A DNA stretch of 23,433 nt from assembly GCA_035509195.1 (NCBI GenBank), contig DATJLT010000313.1, positions 1-23,433 on the forward strand, in the 5' to 3' direction. The notes under the pieces are model-generated. The model ran no database searches. It saw nothing but the letters and a program-made list of their open reading frames with translations, and was not told the origin of the DNA. Within the stretch, counting starts at the first letter, position 1. Every line of letters starts with the position of its first letter. Source of the DNA: Chersky-822 sp035509195. GTDB lineage: Bacteria > Actinomycetota > Actinomycetes > Streptosporangiales > Streptosporangiaceae. Below, piece by piece: positions 1 through 7,034 of the stretch. The position numbers were made by a program, and so were the translations under genes.

Positions 1-584
1 TCGACGTGGTCCGCGATGGGCACGCGGCGCTGGAGCACCTCGCGGCCACCGGCTACGACGTGGTTGTGCTGGACCGGGACCTGCCCGGAGTGCACGGCGA
101 CGAGGTGTGCCGGCGGCTGGCGGCCGGGCAGGCGGCCAGCCGGATCCTGATGCTGACCGCGGCGGGCAGCCTGACCGACCGGGTAGAAGGACTGAACCTC
201 GGCGCGGACGACTACCTGCCCAAGCCTTTCGACTTCCCCGAGCTGACCGCCAGGGTCCGCGCACTTGGCCGCCGCGCCGCACCTTCGCTGCCGCCGGTCC
301 TTTGCTACGGCGACATCAAGCTTGACCCCGCGGGCCGCGTCGCGTCCCGTGCCGGGCGGCGGCTGACGCTCAGCGCGAAGGAGCTGGCCGTGCTCGAATA
401 CCTGCTGGCCTCGCCTGGCCGGGTGATCTCGGCTGAGGAACTTCTCGCGCGGGTGTGGGACGAGGCCGCCGACCCGTTCACCACGGCGGTCAAGCAGACG
501 ATGTACCGGCTGAGGGCAAAGCTCGGCGAGCCGCAGGTCATTCATACCGTCCGCGAAGGCGGATACCGGATCGGAGAACCATGA
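1..584 (+). CDS. CutR-like OmpR-family response regulator (5' truncated by window edge)
   Basis: DNA-binding response regulator, missing its first residues because the window begins inside the gene; the reading frame is open from the first base. Visible receiver features are the phospho-acceptor Asp in VVVLDRDLPG, the LMLTAAG strand with its Thr, and the conserved Lys in ADDYLPKPF. A winged-helix output domain follows, ending in VREGGYRIG. The run LDRDLPxVHGDxVC, DRVEGLxxGADDYLPKPF and RVRALGRR closely resembles what I remember of Streptomyces CutR, so a CutR-type assignment is reasonable but was not checked by alignment. The stop codon overlaps the start of the kinase gene, so the two are translationally coupled and form one two-component system. 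The target genes cannot be read from the sequence. Confidence 0.93.
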   Translation, partial: DVVRDGHAALEHLAATGYDVVVLDRDLPGVHGDEVCRRLAAGQAASRILMLTAAGSLTDRVEGLNLGADDYLPKPFDFPELTARVRALGRRAAPSLPPVLCYGDIKLDPAGRVASRAGRRLTLSAKELAVLEYLLASPGRVISAEELLARVWDEAADPFTTAVKQTMYRLRAKLGEPQVIHTVREGGYRIGEP

Positions 585-1708
585 TGCCAAGTCCCAGAAG
601 CCTGCGGCTCCGCCTTACGGTGCTCTACGCTGCCCTGTTCTGTGCTTGCGCGCTGCTGCTCGGCGCGTTCGCCGTGGTGTTCAAGCCCGGCTTCCTCGTG
701 CGCAGCTCCTATGCGGGCATCGGTCGCGGCTCGCACCAGGTAAGCCGCCCGTGGGACGGCAGCCTGGGCCGGTTCCTGGCAGGCTTCACCGCACACCACA
801 ATGTCGGCGGCGGCGCGGCGCTGATCTTGATCCTGCTGGTGCTTGCTGCCGCGGCGGGCTGGCTGATCGCGGGCCGGGTGGTCAAGCCGCTGCGCGTGAT
901 CACCGCGTCTGCCCGCGCGATCTCGGCGAGCAACCTGCATGAGCGGCTCGCGCTCAAGGGCCCTGGCGATGAGTTTGCCGAGCTTGGCGAGACGCTAGAT
1001 GACCTGTTCGCCAGGCTGGAGGCATCGTTCGAGTCGCAGCGCAGGTTCGTCGCCAATGCCTCCCATGAACTGCGTACCCCGCTGGCGGCGGGGCGCACCG
1101 TGCTCCAGGTAGCCCTCGCTGATCCAGACGCCGACGCTGGGACGTTGCGTGAGGCCTGCGAGGAGGTCCTTGATCTTGGCGAGCAGCAAGAGCGGCTGAT
1201 TGACGCGCTGCTGACGCTGGCATCAAGCGAGCGCGGAGTTGAGCAGTGGGAGCCCTTCGACCTGGCCGAGATCGCGAGGACGGTCGTGCTTCACAGGGAG
1301 CCCGAGGCCGGGGATCTCGGCATCGAGGTCAGCACCTCGTTTGACGCCGCTCCTGTCAAGGGTGATCGGAGACTGGCGGAGATCCTGGTGGCCAATCTGG
1401 TAGACAACGCTCTACGGCACAACGTGCCTGGAGGAACGGTCGACATAGGAACCGCGATCGCAGGGGACCTGGCCGTGCTGTCGGTGAGCAACACGGGCGG
1501 CACGGTACCGCCAGGTGAACTCGGCCGGCTTTTCCAGCCGTTCCGCCGCGCGGGCGACGACCGCCTGCAGCACGCGGCCGGCCAGGGGCACGGGCTAGGG
1601 CTCGCGATCGTCCGTGCCGTTGCCGACGCCCACGACGCTGAGATCACGACGGCCGCCCGCCCGGCCGGCGGACTCGATATTCAGGTCAGCTTTCCCGTGC
1701 GGCGATGA
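581..1708 (+). CDS. Two-component sensor histidine kinase (partner of the CutR-like regulator)
   Basis: Membrane sensor kinase of about 375 residues. The ATG at 581 is chosen because it overlaps the regulator stop and a GGAG lies just upstream; the adjacent ATG at 584 is equally possible. Order of parts: TM1 at about residues 12-34, a short extracytoplasmic loop of about 43 residues, TM2 at about 79-97, HAMP at about 98-150, the H-box SHELRTPL with phospho-acceptor His162, the N-box NLVDNALRHN near 272-281, and the G-box GQGHGLGLAIV near 335-344. The outer loop has no cysteine; the only N-terminal cysteines (21 and 23) lie inside TM1. The gene ends 7 bp from the stop of the convergent redox operon. 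The signal sensed is unknown. Confidence 0.95.
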   Translation: MMPSPRSLRLRLTVLYAALFCACALLLGAFAVVFKPGFLVRSSYAGIGRGSHQVSRPWDGSLGRFLAGFTAHHNVGGGAALILILLVLAAAAGWLIAGRVVKPLRVITASARAISASNLHERLALKGPGDEFAELGETLDDLFARLEASFESQRRFVANASHELRTPLAAGRTVLQVALADPDADAGTLREACEEVLDLGEQQERLIDALLTLASSERGVEQWEPFDLAEIARTVVLHREPEAGDLGIEVSTSFDAAPVKGDRRLAEILVANLVDNALRHNVPGGTVDIGTAIAGDLAVLSVSNTGGTVPPGELGRLFQPFRRAGDDRLQHAAGQGHGLGLAIVRAVADAHDAEITTAARPAGGLDIQVSFPVRR

Positions 1709-1715
1709 GCGGCCG

Positions 1716-2348
1716 TCAGACGTGCTTGATGGGGTTCAGCCAGTTGCCTGCCGTGTGGTAGGTGGCGACTGCGATGACCAGTCCTGCGGCTAGAGCCCCG
1801 ATGAGCAGCAGCCACCGCTTGCCGGCGCCGGCCAGCACGGTGCGGGCACGCGCGGCGTGCGGGGAGTCGCCTCGCAGGAGGCGGGGGAGTCGCGGCGCGT
1901 ACCAGAGCACGTGAATGGTCGTCGCGGCGAACCAGAGGATAAAGAATGCCTTGTGCGCGGTAAGCCAGAGGAAGTGCCCAGGTCCGACGAAAGCGAGCGC
2001 CACGCCGGTGCCGATCACGCCAACTGAGGTCGCCATGATGACCGGGCCGAGCAGGCGGAGCACGATCGGGGGCGGGCCTTTCTTCACGTAAGGTGCCGAA
2101 CCCGTGTAGTAGCGGGCGAACCTGTACCCCGTCGAGCTCATCTTCAGCAGGACAGGCCCGATGAGCAGCATGCCGAAGAAAAAGTGAATTGTCAGCAGTT
2201 CGTGGATGCGCAAGATGGTCAGGCCCTCGATGGCTAGCAGCACGAGCAGCACTGAGCCGGTCATCGCGGTCAGCTTCTCGTTGCCCGCGGCTCCGCCGGT
2301 CTGGTCTTGCGCCAGCCGGCGGTGGCGAGGCTCGGTGGCGGTTTTCAC
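1716..2348 (-). CDS. Multi-helix b-type-cytochrome-like membrane protein
   Basis: Polytopic membrane protein of 210 residues with about five hydrophobic helices (roughly 31-48, 51-70, 96-121, 127-150 and 178-198). Histidines 49, 55, 125, 132 and 146 lie in or at the ends of helices, as expected for a heme-b membrane cytochrome of the cytochrome b561/DUF4405 kind. The GTG start overlaps the ferredoxin stop (GTGA), so this is the last gene of the redox operon. A role in passing electrons between the ferredoxin/flavoprotein and the membrane is inferred from context and His placement. I cannot assign the heme pairing by eye or exclude a quinone- or metal-reducing role. Confidence 0.72.
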   Translation of the reverse strand: MKTATEPRHRRLAQDQTGGAAGNEKLTAMTGSVLLVLLAIEGLTILRIHELLTIHFFFGMLLIGPVLLKMSSTGYRFARYYTGSAPYVKKGPPPIVLRLLGPVIMATSVGVIGTGVALAFVGPGHFLWLTAHKAFFILWFAATTIHVLWYAPRLPRLLRGDSPHAARARTVLAGAGKRWLLLIGALAAGLVIAVATYHTAGNWLNPIKHV

Positions 2349-2551
2349 CCGGGCTCCCTGTCAAGTCGCAGGGCGAGGGTGGGGCAGAGCCTCACGGCTC
2401 GCCTGGCGAGCGGCAGCAGATCGGGCGGTACCGGGTCGGCGGGCAGAATCGGATACCCCCATTCGTCGAGCCTGATCAGTTCAGGCAGCATTTCCGCGCA
2501 GAGGCCGTGGCCAGTGCACGCGATCGGGTTGACATGGAGCCAACGGTTCAC
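2345..2551 (-). CDS. Small actinobacterial-type ferredoxin (three-cysteine, probably [3Fe-4S])
   Basis: A 68-residue soluble electron carrier. The GTG at 2551 is chosen because it lies 4 bp after the NuoF-like stop and gives the usual short N-terminus. The cluster motif is Cys12-X5-Cys18 (ACTGHGLC) followed by Cys56-Pro (RLCPTLAL). The middle Cys of a [4Fe-4S] motif is absent, which is the pattern of the [3Fe-4S] ferredoxins that often serve actinobacterial redox enzymes. It sits between the NuoF-like flavoprotein and the last membrane cytochrome with a 4-nt stop-start overlap downstream. This suggests it exchanges electrons with those partners rather than with a cytochrome P450; no P450 gene is present in the window. 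Confidence 0.85.
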   Translation of the reverse strand: MNRWLHVNPIACTGHGLCAEMLPELIRLDEWGYPILPADPVPPDLLPLARRAVRLCPTLALRLDREPG

Positions 2552-2555
2552 GGCC

Positions 2556-3860
2556 TTACGCCCGTTCCCGATTCGCCGGGACCGGCAGTACAGGCGGCTG
2601 CGCGAACGGAGCCCGTGCGTGCAGGCATGGCCGGCCAGCCGCGTGCGCGCGGACATCGCCGGCGAAGACCGACAACGCCGACCCGGCGAGCCGGATCGTG
2701 CCGTCCGGGTGCGAGCAAGCGCCACGGCCAGCGACCGTGCCGAGGCGGCGCTTCAGGCGTTCGAGCAGCGCCGAGTCCGCGCGTCCGCGCGCGAGTTGCG
2801 CGAAGTCTCCCGCGATGGCCGGCAGTCCGAACATGCAAGGACCGCATTGCCCTGCGCTCTGTCCGGCGAGCCAGGCGAGTACCCGCGCGGTTTCTGTTAT
2901 CCCGCAAGTACCCTCGGGCAGCGCGACAAGCACGCCGGCCCCTGGTGCCGCCCCGATCTGCCTGAGCGGGCCGGCGGCCAGCGGCAGGGGAGCGGCCTCG
3001 GTCAGGTCCGCCCAGCTACCGAAGTAGCCGCCGATCAGCACGGCACGCGAACGCCGGTCGGCACCGGCGAGCGCCAGCGCACCGCCGATCGTGGTACCAG
3101 CCTCGATCTCGTGCACGCCTGACGCCCTGACAGCACCGGAAAGGGTCACCAGCATGCTGCCGGGAGCGTGGGGCAGCCCAGCCTGCCTGAACCAGGCCGC
3201 GCCGAACCTGGCGACGAGCGCCACGTGGGCAAACGTCTCGACGTTGCTGATCAGCGTGGGCCTGCGGCCGACTCCCCGCTGGAACGGCCGCGGCGGCACG
3301 ACGGCTGGCTTGGCTTCACCGCCGTTGAGCCACGAGATGACCGCCGATTCCGATGAAGAGACGTAGCCGTGAGGCAGGCCGTGCAACTCGACGGCCACCG
3401 GGTCGAGGCCGGCCCTGGCCCGCTCGGCGAGCGCCCGGCGCAGCGTGCCGATCAGCCAGCTCTTGTTTCCTGGCACGGTCAGGTGCACCTGGTCGGCACC
3501 GACCGCCGCCGCCGCGAGCACGGCACCGTCTATGACCAGGTGGGGCGCCCGTGCGAGCAGGGCCTCGTCTTTTTCGCTGGCAGGCTCGCTTTCCATGCCG
3601 TTGGCCACTACCACGCCCTGCTTGCGCTGCGCGGCGACGGCCCGCATCTTGACCCCGGTAGGGAACCCGGCCCCGCCACGGCCGGTCAGGCCCGCCGCGG
3701 TGACCTCCTCGGTCAGCGATGACGCGCGGGCGAAGGAAGGCACGGGTCCGTAACGGCTGACGTGCGTGGCCAGATGCACGGGAGAGGAGGACTCACGCCA
3801 GCCGACCGTGAGCCTGGTCACTGGCCCGAGCTGACCGCCTGCCCGGCGCGGCTCGGTCAT
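2556..3860 (-). CDS. NuoF-like FMN/Fe-S oxidoreductase subunit (atypical)
   Basis: A 434-residue homologue of the complex I NuoF/Hox/formate-dehydrogenase flavoprotein. Visible features: the FMN-site glycine motif GRGGAGFPTG (residues 60-69), a variant of the NuoF NADEGEPGTFKD motif (NGMESEPASEKD, 88-99), PTLISNVETFAHV (201-213) matching PTVxNNVETLAxV, an SLBB-like middle region, and a C-terminal Fe-S region with Cys339, Cys342 and Cys382. The usual NuoF cluster motif is SCGxCxPC; here the first Cys is Ala336 (SAGQCGPC), leaving three obvious ligands. The ATG at 3860 is used; a GTG at 3866 overlapping the previous stop is an alternative. No NuoE, NuoG or other complex I subunit is nearby, so it probably serves the adjacent di-heme membrane protein and ferredoxin. 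Use of NAD(P)H is inferred. Confidence 0.86.
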   Translation of the reverse strand: MTEPRRAGGQLGPVTRLTVGWRESSSPVHLATHVSRYGPVPSFARASSLTEEVTAAGLTGRGGAGFPTGVKMRAVAAQRKQGVVVANGMESEPASEKDEALLARAPHLVIDGAVLAAAAVGADQVHLTVPGNKSWLIGTLRRALAERARAGLDPVAVELHGLPHGYVSSSESAVISWLNGGEAKPAVVPPRPFQRGVGRRPTLISNVETFAHVALVARFGAAWFRQAGLPHAPGSMLVTLSGAVRASGVHEIEAGTTIGGALALAGADRRSRAVLIGGYFGSWADLTEAAPLPLAAGPLRQIGAAPGAGVLVALPEGTCGITETARVLAWLAGQSAGQCGPCMFGLPAIAGDFAQLARGRADSALLERLKRRLGTVAGRGACSHPDGTIRLAGSALSVFAGDVRAHAAGRPCLHARAPFAQPPVLPVPANRERA

Positions 3861-3862
3861 CG

Positions 3863-4552
3863 TCACGAGCGCGCCCCCAGCGCCTGCACCACGTGCAAGC
3901 CGAGCAGTGCGGGCGGCGTCCCCGCCCTGGCCGCCCACCCGGCCTGCAGGGGCCCGGCCAGCGCGAAGATCACGGTAAGCACGGTGACAACGGCGACGGC
4001 CGCCGCACAGGTCATCTTGAGCTGCCTGCTCGAGGCCAGCGTCAGCCGCCACCACACCGCGGCTATCACCGCCGCTACGCAGGCGGCGTAGACGATCAGG
4101 ATCCAGCGGAGCCTGGTGTCAGTGCCGGTACCGAGAGCGTGCCAGAGCGCGATCGGCCAGCACGCGTACACCAGGAAGTGGATGGCCTGCCAGGCACGCT
4201 GGTTCAGCCGGTCCCTGAGCAGGCTGGTGATCAGCACGACCAGCAAGAGATCGAGAGCCAGCGCGCCCAGGCCGAGCCAGATCGGGCGGTAGCTGGACGT
4301 GAACGGTATAAACACCGCCGCGACGCTGATCGACACGAAAGGATCGAGAACGGTCGTGATGATGTGGACACCGACAAGTGCCGTAGCGGTCAGCGCCAGA
4401 TTTCTGTGCAGCCCGGCCGTGACCAGCCGCGGCCAGCGCTCAGAGGCGACCCGCGCGCTCCCGATGACGCCGAGCAGGATCGTCACGGTCAGCAAGACCA
4501 TCGCCACGACGCCCGTTGCCCTGGTCAGGTACCAAAGTGCCTGGCTGCTCAT
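3863..4552 (-). CDS. Ferric-reductase/NOX-like di-heme transmembrane protein
   Basis: A 229-residue integral membrane protein with about six helices. Two histidine pairs stand out: His49-X13-His63 and His125-X12-His138. These are the spacings known for the two heme-ligating helices of NADPH oxidases and ferric reductases, so two b hemes stacked across the membrane are likely. Unlike eukaryotic FRE/NOX proteins it has no fused C-terminal FAD/NAD(P)H domain. The NuoF-like gene, whose start is 2 bp from this stop, probably supplies the electron-input module. The ATG at 4552 overlaps the stop of the small His-rich gene (ATGA). The electron acceptor (ferric or cupric ion, oxygen, a heme protein or another extracytoplasmic substrate) cannot be read from the sequence. 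Confidence 0.84.
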   Translation of the reverse strand: MSSQALWYLTRATGVVAMVLLTVTILLGVIGSARVASERWPRLVTAGLHRNLALTATALVGVHIITTVLDPFVSISVAAVFIPFTSSYRPIWLGLGALALDLLLVVLITSLLRDRLNQRAWQAIHFLVYACWPIALWHALGTGTDTRLRWILIVYAACVAAVIAAVWWRLTLASSRQLKMTCAAAVAVVTVLTVIFALAGPLQAGWAARAGTPPALLGLHVVQALGARS

Positions 4553-4905
4553 GAGCCACCTGTGTGCACGACGGGCGCACCGCCTGAACCGGACCCTGAG
4601 CCAGACGCGGGCGGTGCTGCAGGCGGCTTCAGCCCGCCCCGATGGTGGTGGCGGTGCGCAGTCCGGTGCCCCGTCCCTTGCCCTGACCGGTGCGCAGTCC
4701 CGTGCGTACGGCCGGAGCCGCCGGCCGGTGCGGCCGGTGCCTGGCCGCTGCTCGCCGACGCATGACCGGGAATCGCCGCGCCGAGCACCATCGCGAGGCC
4801 GACGGACGCCGCCGTGGAAGCGCCAGCGATCCAGGCCGTCAGGTGACGCGTGCGAACGAGGCGGTCGTCCCGCCTGCTGATCGCGTTCTCCAGTGCCGAA
4901 CGCAT
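4549..4905 (-). CDS. Small membrane-anchored protein with His/Gly/Ser/Pro-rich tail
   Basis: First gene of the redox operon, 118 residues. The ATG at 4905 is chosen because a strong GGGGG Shine-Dalgarno tract lies about 8 nt upstream; an in-frame GTG at 4914 would overlap that tract. An Arg-rich N-terminus (RRDD, RTR) is followed by one hydrophobic segment at about 23-45 ending in AIPGHASA. That could be a signal anchor or a cleavable signal, and the positive-inside rule puts the tail outside. The tail is low-complexity and contains a His cluster at 80-88 (H..AHRHHH) plus His68 and His72, which suggests metal or heme binding. I recognise no named family. Coupling to the di-heme membrane gene (ATGA) argues for a shared function. 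Confidence 0.7.
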   Translation of the reverse strand: MRSALENAISRRDDRLVRTRHLTAWIAGASTAASVGLAMVLGAAIPGHASASSGQAPAAPAGGSGRTHGTAHRSGQGTGHRTAHRHHHRGGLKPPAAPPASGSGSGSGGAPVVHTGGS

Positions 4906-4963
4906 GAATCGCACCCCCTTAGGCCGTCGTTATCAAGCATCAACGACCGAGGCTGGAGATCCG

Positions 4964-4991
4964 GTTCAGTAATTCTTCAGAACTGCTTAAG
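4964..4991 (-). promoter_or_regulatory. Three 11-bp-period direct repeats, probable OmpR/PhoB-family operator
   Basis: On the plus strand GTTCAG (4964), CTTCAG (4975) and CTTAAG (4986) begin exactly 11 bp apart, separated by 5-bp A/T-rich spacers. In the direction of the redox operon they read CTTAAG, CTGAAG, CTGAAC. Tandem repeats at one helical turn are the known binding layout of OmpR/PhoB-family regulators. They sit directly after the kinase stop and about 60 bp upstream of the ATG at 4905. The product of the adjacent regulator gene (6372-7034) is the obvious candidate to bind. No convincing -35 is seen downstream, which fits activator-dependent transcription. Confidence 0.55.
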
Positions 4992-4992
4992 A

Positions 4993-6372
4993 TTACCCGC
5001 TATCTCGCCGTTTCCTATGCGCCACCAGGGTTTTTTCCTGCGTCGCCGCGGGCAGTTCCAGGATGGCGGTCAGCCCGCCGCCCGGCGTGTCTGACAGCGT
5101 CAGGGTCCCGCCATCTGTCGTCACCAGCCGGTGCACGATCGCCAGCCCGAGCCCCGACCCGCCAGGGGTCGCCGACACGTAACGCCGGAGCGCGGCCCTC
5201 TGCTGCTGCGGCGACATCCCTGGCCCGTCGTCGGCGACGACGACCTGGACCTGGCCGTCCGCCTGAGCAAAGCTGACCGTCACGTGCCCGCCTTGAGGCA
5301 CCGCTTCAAGCGCGTTCGCGATCAGGTTGTCGAGCACCTGTTCCAGGTGCCCGTCACCGAGCCGCGCCGACACAGGCTGGCCAGGCAGGGCGGAAAGGCT
5401 GACCGGCTTCTCCTCGGCGGCCGGCCGCCAGGCCGCTACCCGCTCATCGATCACCTCGTCCACCGCCACGGACACGGCAGGGCTTGACGCGTTCTCTGCC
5501 CGTGCGACCGCCAGCAGCCCGTCCACCATGCGCGACAGCCGCGCGATCTCATCCTGGGCAAAGGAAAGCTCCTCGGCGAGCGTGTCTGGCGCGGCGAGTG
5601 CCAGCACGTCGAGCCGCAGGCGCAGCGCCGCCAGCGGCGTCCTGAGCTGGTGAGACACGTCGGCGATCATCGCCTGGTGCCCGCTGAGCAACGTCTCGAG
5701 GCGTGCGGCCATGCGGTTGAAGCTCATGGCAAGCGTCCGCACCTCAGGCGGCCCGTTGCCGGCCGGCGCCCGTGCTGCGAACTCGCCGCCGCCGAGGCGC
5801 CGCGAAGCGGCCTCGAGCCCGTGCAGCGGCCTGCTCACCCAGCGCGCCAGGCCGGTCGCGATCACCACGGCGACGATTAGCCCGGCCGCCGACACCAGCG
5901 TGATCCATGCCCACAGTGCGTCGATCCGGTGGTCAAGCGGTTCGGCCGGCCTGGCGAGCACGACCGCGCCGATGCTCACGGACGTCTCGTCCTTCAGCAC
6001 GGGAGTGACGACGATCAGGTCCTCGCCCTGACGCCAAACCGAGGTCGATCCGGTCAGCGCCCGGCCGATCGCTGGCCGGCCAACCCCGGCGATCGCCAGG
6101 CGCCCGGCTACCCACCGCCCGTCCTTGCCGTACACGGCGACCCTGTCGCCTTGCCGCTGGAGCTCGGCCACGGCCTGCCGAAGCGACCCTGGCGGCTGGT
6201 GGTCATCGAGTTGCTCCTCGGCGACGCTGGCCACCGCCTCCGCCGTCGTGCGCGTCTGCGCGGTGAAGTCGCTGGTGTCCTGGCTGGCGCTGCGCAGTCC
6301 GAGCGGCACGGCGACGACGCCGAGCAGCACGACGACCAGCGCGATCACGGCCAGCGTGATCCGGCGGGCCAT
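4993..6372 (-). CDS. Sensor histidine kinase, HAMP type
   Basis: Membrane kinase of 459 residues. TM1 at about 5-26, an extracytoplasmic sensing region of about 120 residues (27-150), TM2 at about 153-175, HAMP at about 176-228, the H-box SHQLRTPLAAL with His241, the N-box DNLIANALEA near 348-357, the D-box ADDGPGMS near 380-387 and the G-box GGSGLGLAIV near 404-413. The residue after the phospho-acceptor is Gln, not Glu, a variant I have seen in actinobacterial kinases. Its ATG shares one base with the stop of the regulator gene. It is the last gene of the minus-strand unit that includes a cell-wall carboxypeptidase and lies directly upstream of the redox operon, so the signal may concern the envelope or redox state; this is inference. 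Confidence 0.95.
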   Translation of the reverse strand: MARRITLAVIALVVVLLGVVAVPLGLRSASQDTSDFTAQTRTTAEAVASVAEEQLDDHQPPGSLRQAVAELQRQGDRVAVYGKDGRWVAGRLAIAGVGRPAIGRALTGSTSVWRQGEDLIVVTPVLKDETSVSIGAVVLARPAEPLDHRIDALWAWITLVSAAGLIVAVVIATGLARWVSRPLHGLEAASRRLGGGEFAARAPAGNGPPEVRTLAMSFNRMAARLETLLSGHQAMIADVSHQLRTPLAALRLRLDVLALAAPDTLAEELSFAQDEIARLSRMVDGLLAVARAENASSPAVSVAVDEVIDERVAAWRPAAEEKPVSLSALPGQPVSARLGDGHLEQVLDNLIANALEAVPQGGHVTVSFAQADGQVQVVVADDGPGMSPQQQRAALRRYVSATPGGSGLGLAIVHRLVTTDGGTLTLSDTPGGGLTAILELPAATQEKTLVAHRKRRDSG

Positions 6373-7034
6373 CAGGGTCCGCCGAGCCTGAACCCGCGCC
6401 CGTAAACGGTCTCGATAACGCCGGGCACTCCGAGCTTGCGCCGCAGCGCGGCCAAGTGCACGTCAAGTACCTTCGTCGGCCCGTACCAATGGGCATCCCA
6501 GGCGGTCTCGAGCACTTCCTGGCGGCTGAAGACCCGGCCGGGATCGAGTGCCAGGCATTCGAGGATGTCGAACTCCTTAGCGGTAAGTACGACTTCCTGT
6601 CCGTGCACGGTGACCTTCCTGGTGCGCGAGTCGATCACCAGCGGTCCGTGCTTGACGATGTCCGTGCTGCTGCCCGGCCTGACCCGCCGGAGCACGGCCC
6701 TGATCCTTGCCTGCAACTCGGCCAGCCCGAACGGCTTGACCAGGTAGTCATCGGCGCCGGCGTCAAGGGCGCTGACCCGATCGGACTCTTCGCCGTACGC
6801 GGTGATCACGATGATCGCGAGGTCGCTGCGCTCGCGCAGCGCACGGCAGACCGCGACGCCGTCGCCGTCTGGCAGTTCCAGGTCAAGCAGTACGACGTCA
6901 GGCCGGCCGCCCCTGGTGAGAGCCTCACGGCCGGTGGTGACGTGATCGACGTGGTAACCGCCCCTGACCAGGCCGCGCGTGAGCTGGGTCGCGATCGCGA
7001 CGTCGTCCTCGACGATCAGCACCTGCGAGGTCAT
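6372..7034 (-). CDS. OmpR-family DNA-binding response regulator
   Basis: A 220-residue regulator. The receiver domain has the acidic pair EDD at 9-11, phospho-acceptor Asp51 in VVLLDLELPDGDG, the Thr of ITAYG and Lys100 in ADDYLVKPF. The C-terminal winged helix covers about 128-220 (VVLTAKEFDILECLA ... VLDVHLAALRRKLG ... VYGRGFRLG). The ATG at 7034 overlaps the carboxypeptidase stop (ATGA), and the stop overlaps the kinase start, so carboxypeptidase, regulator and kinase are translationally coupled. It is the best candidate to bind the 11-bp direct repeats at 4964-4991, which would make it the regulator of the downstream redox operon; direct evidence is lacking. Confidence 0.95.
   Translation of the reverse strand: MTSQVLIVEDDVAIATQLTRGLVRGGYHVDHVTTGREALTRGGRPDVVLLDLELPDGDGVAVCRALRERSDLAIIVITAYGEESDRVSALDAGADDYLVKPFGLAELQARIRAVLRRVRPGSSTDIVKHGPLVIDSRTRKVTVHGQEVVLTAKEFDILECLALDPGRVFSRQEVLETAWDAHWYGPTKVLDVHLAALRRKLGVPGVIETVYGRGFRLGGP

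Noticed and set aside
455..580. An earlier start for the first histidine kinase
   Set aside because: It would overlap the DNA-binding domain of the regulator and add a basic non-family sequence. The ATG at 581 overlaps the regulator stop and has a GGAG upstream.
2189..3122. Several plus-strand reading frames of up to 271 residues opposite the NuoF-like and ferredoxin genes
   Set aside because: They have low-complexity Arg-rich translations, no ribosome-binding site and no family features; the minus-strand genes explain the region.
3893..4765. A 290-residue plus-strand reading frame opposite the redox operon
   Set aside because: It is an Arg/Pro/Gln-rich antisense shadow of the di-heme membrane gene, typical of high-GC DNA, with no recognisable motif.
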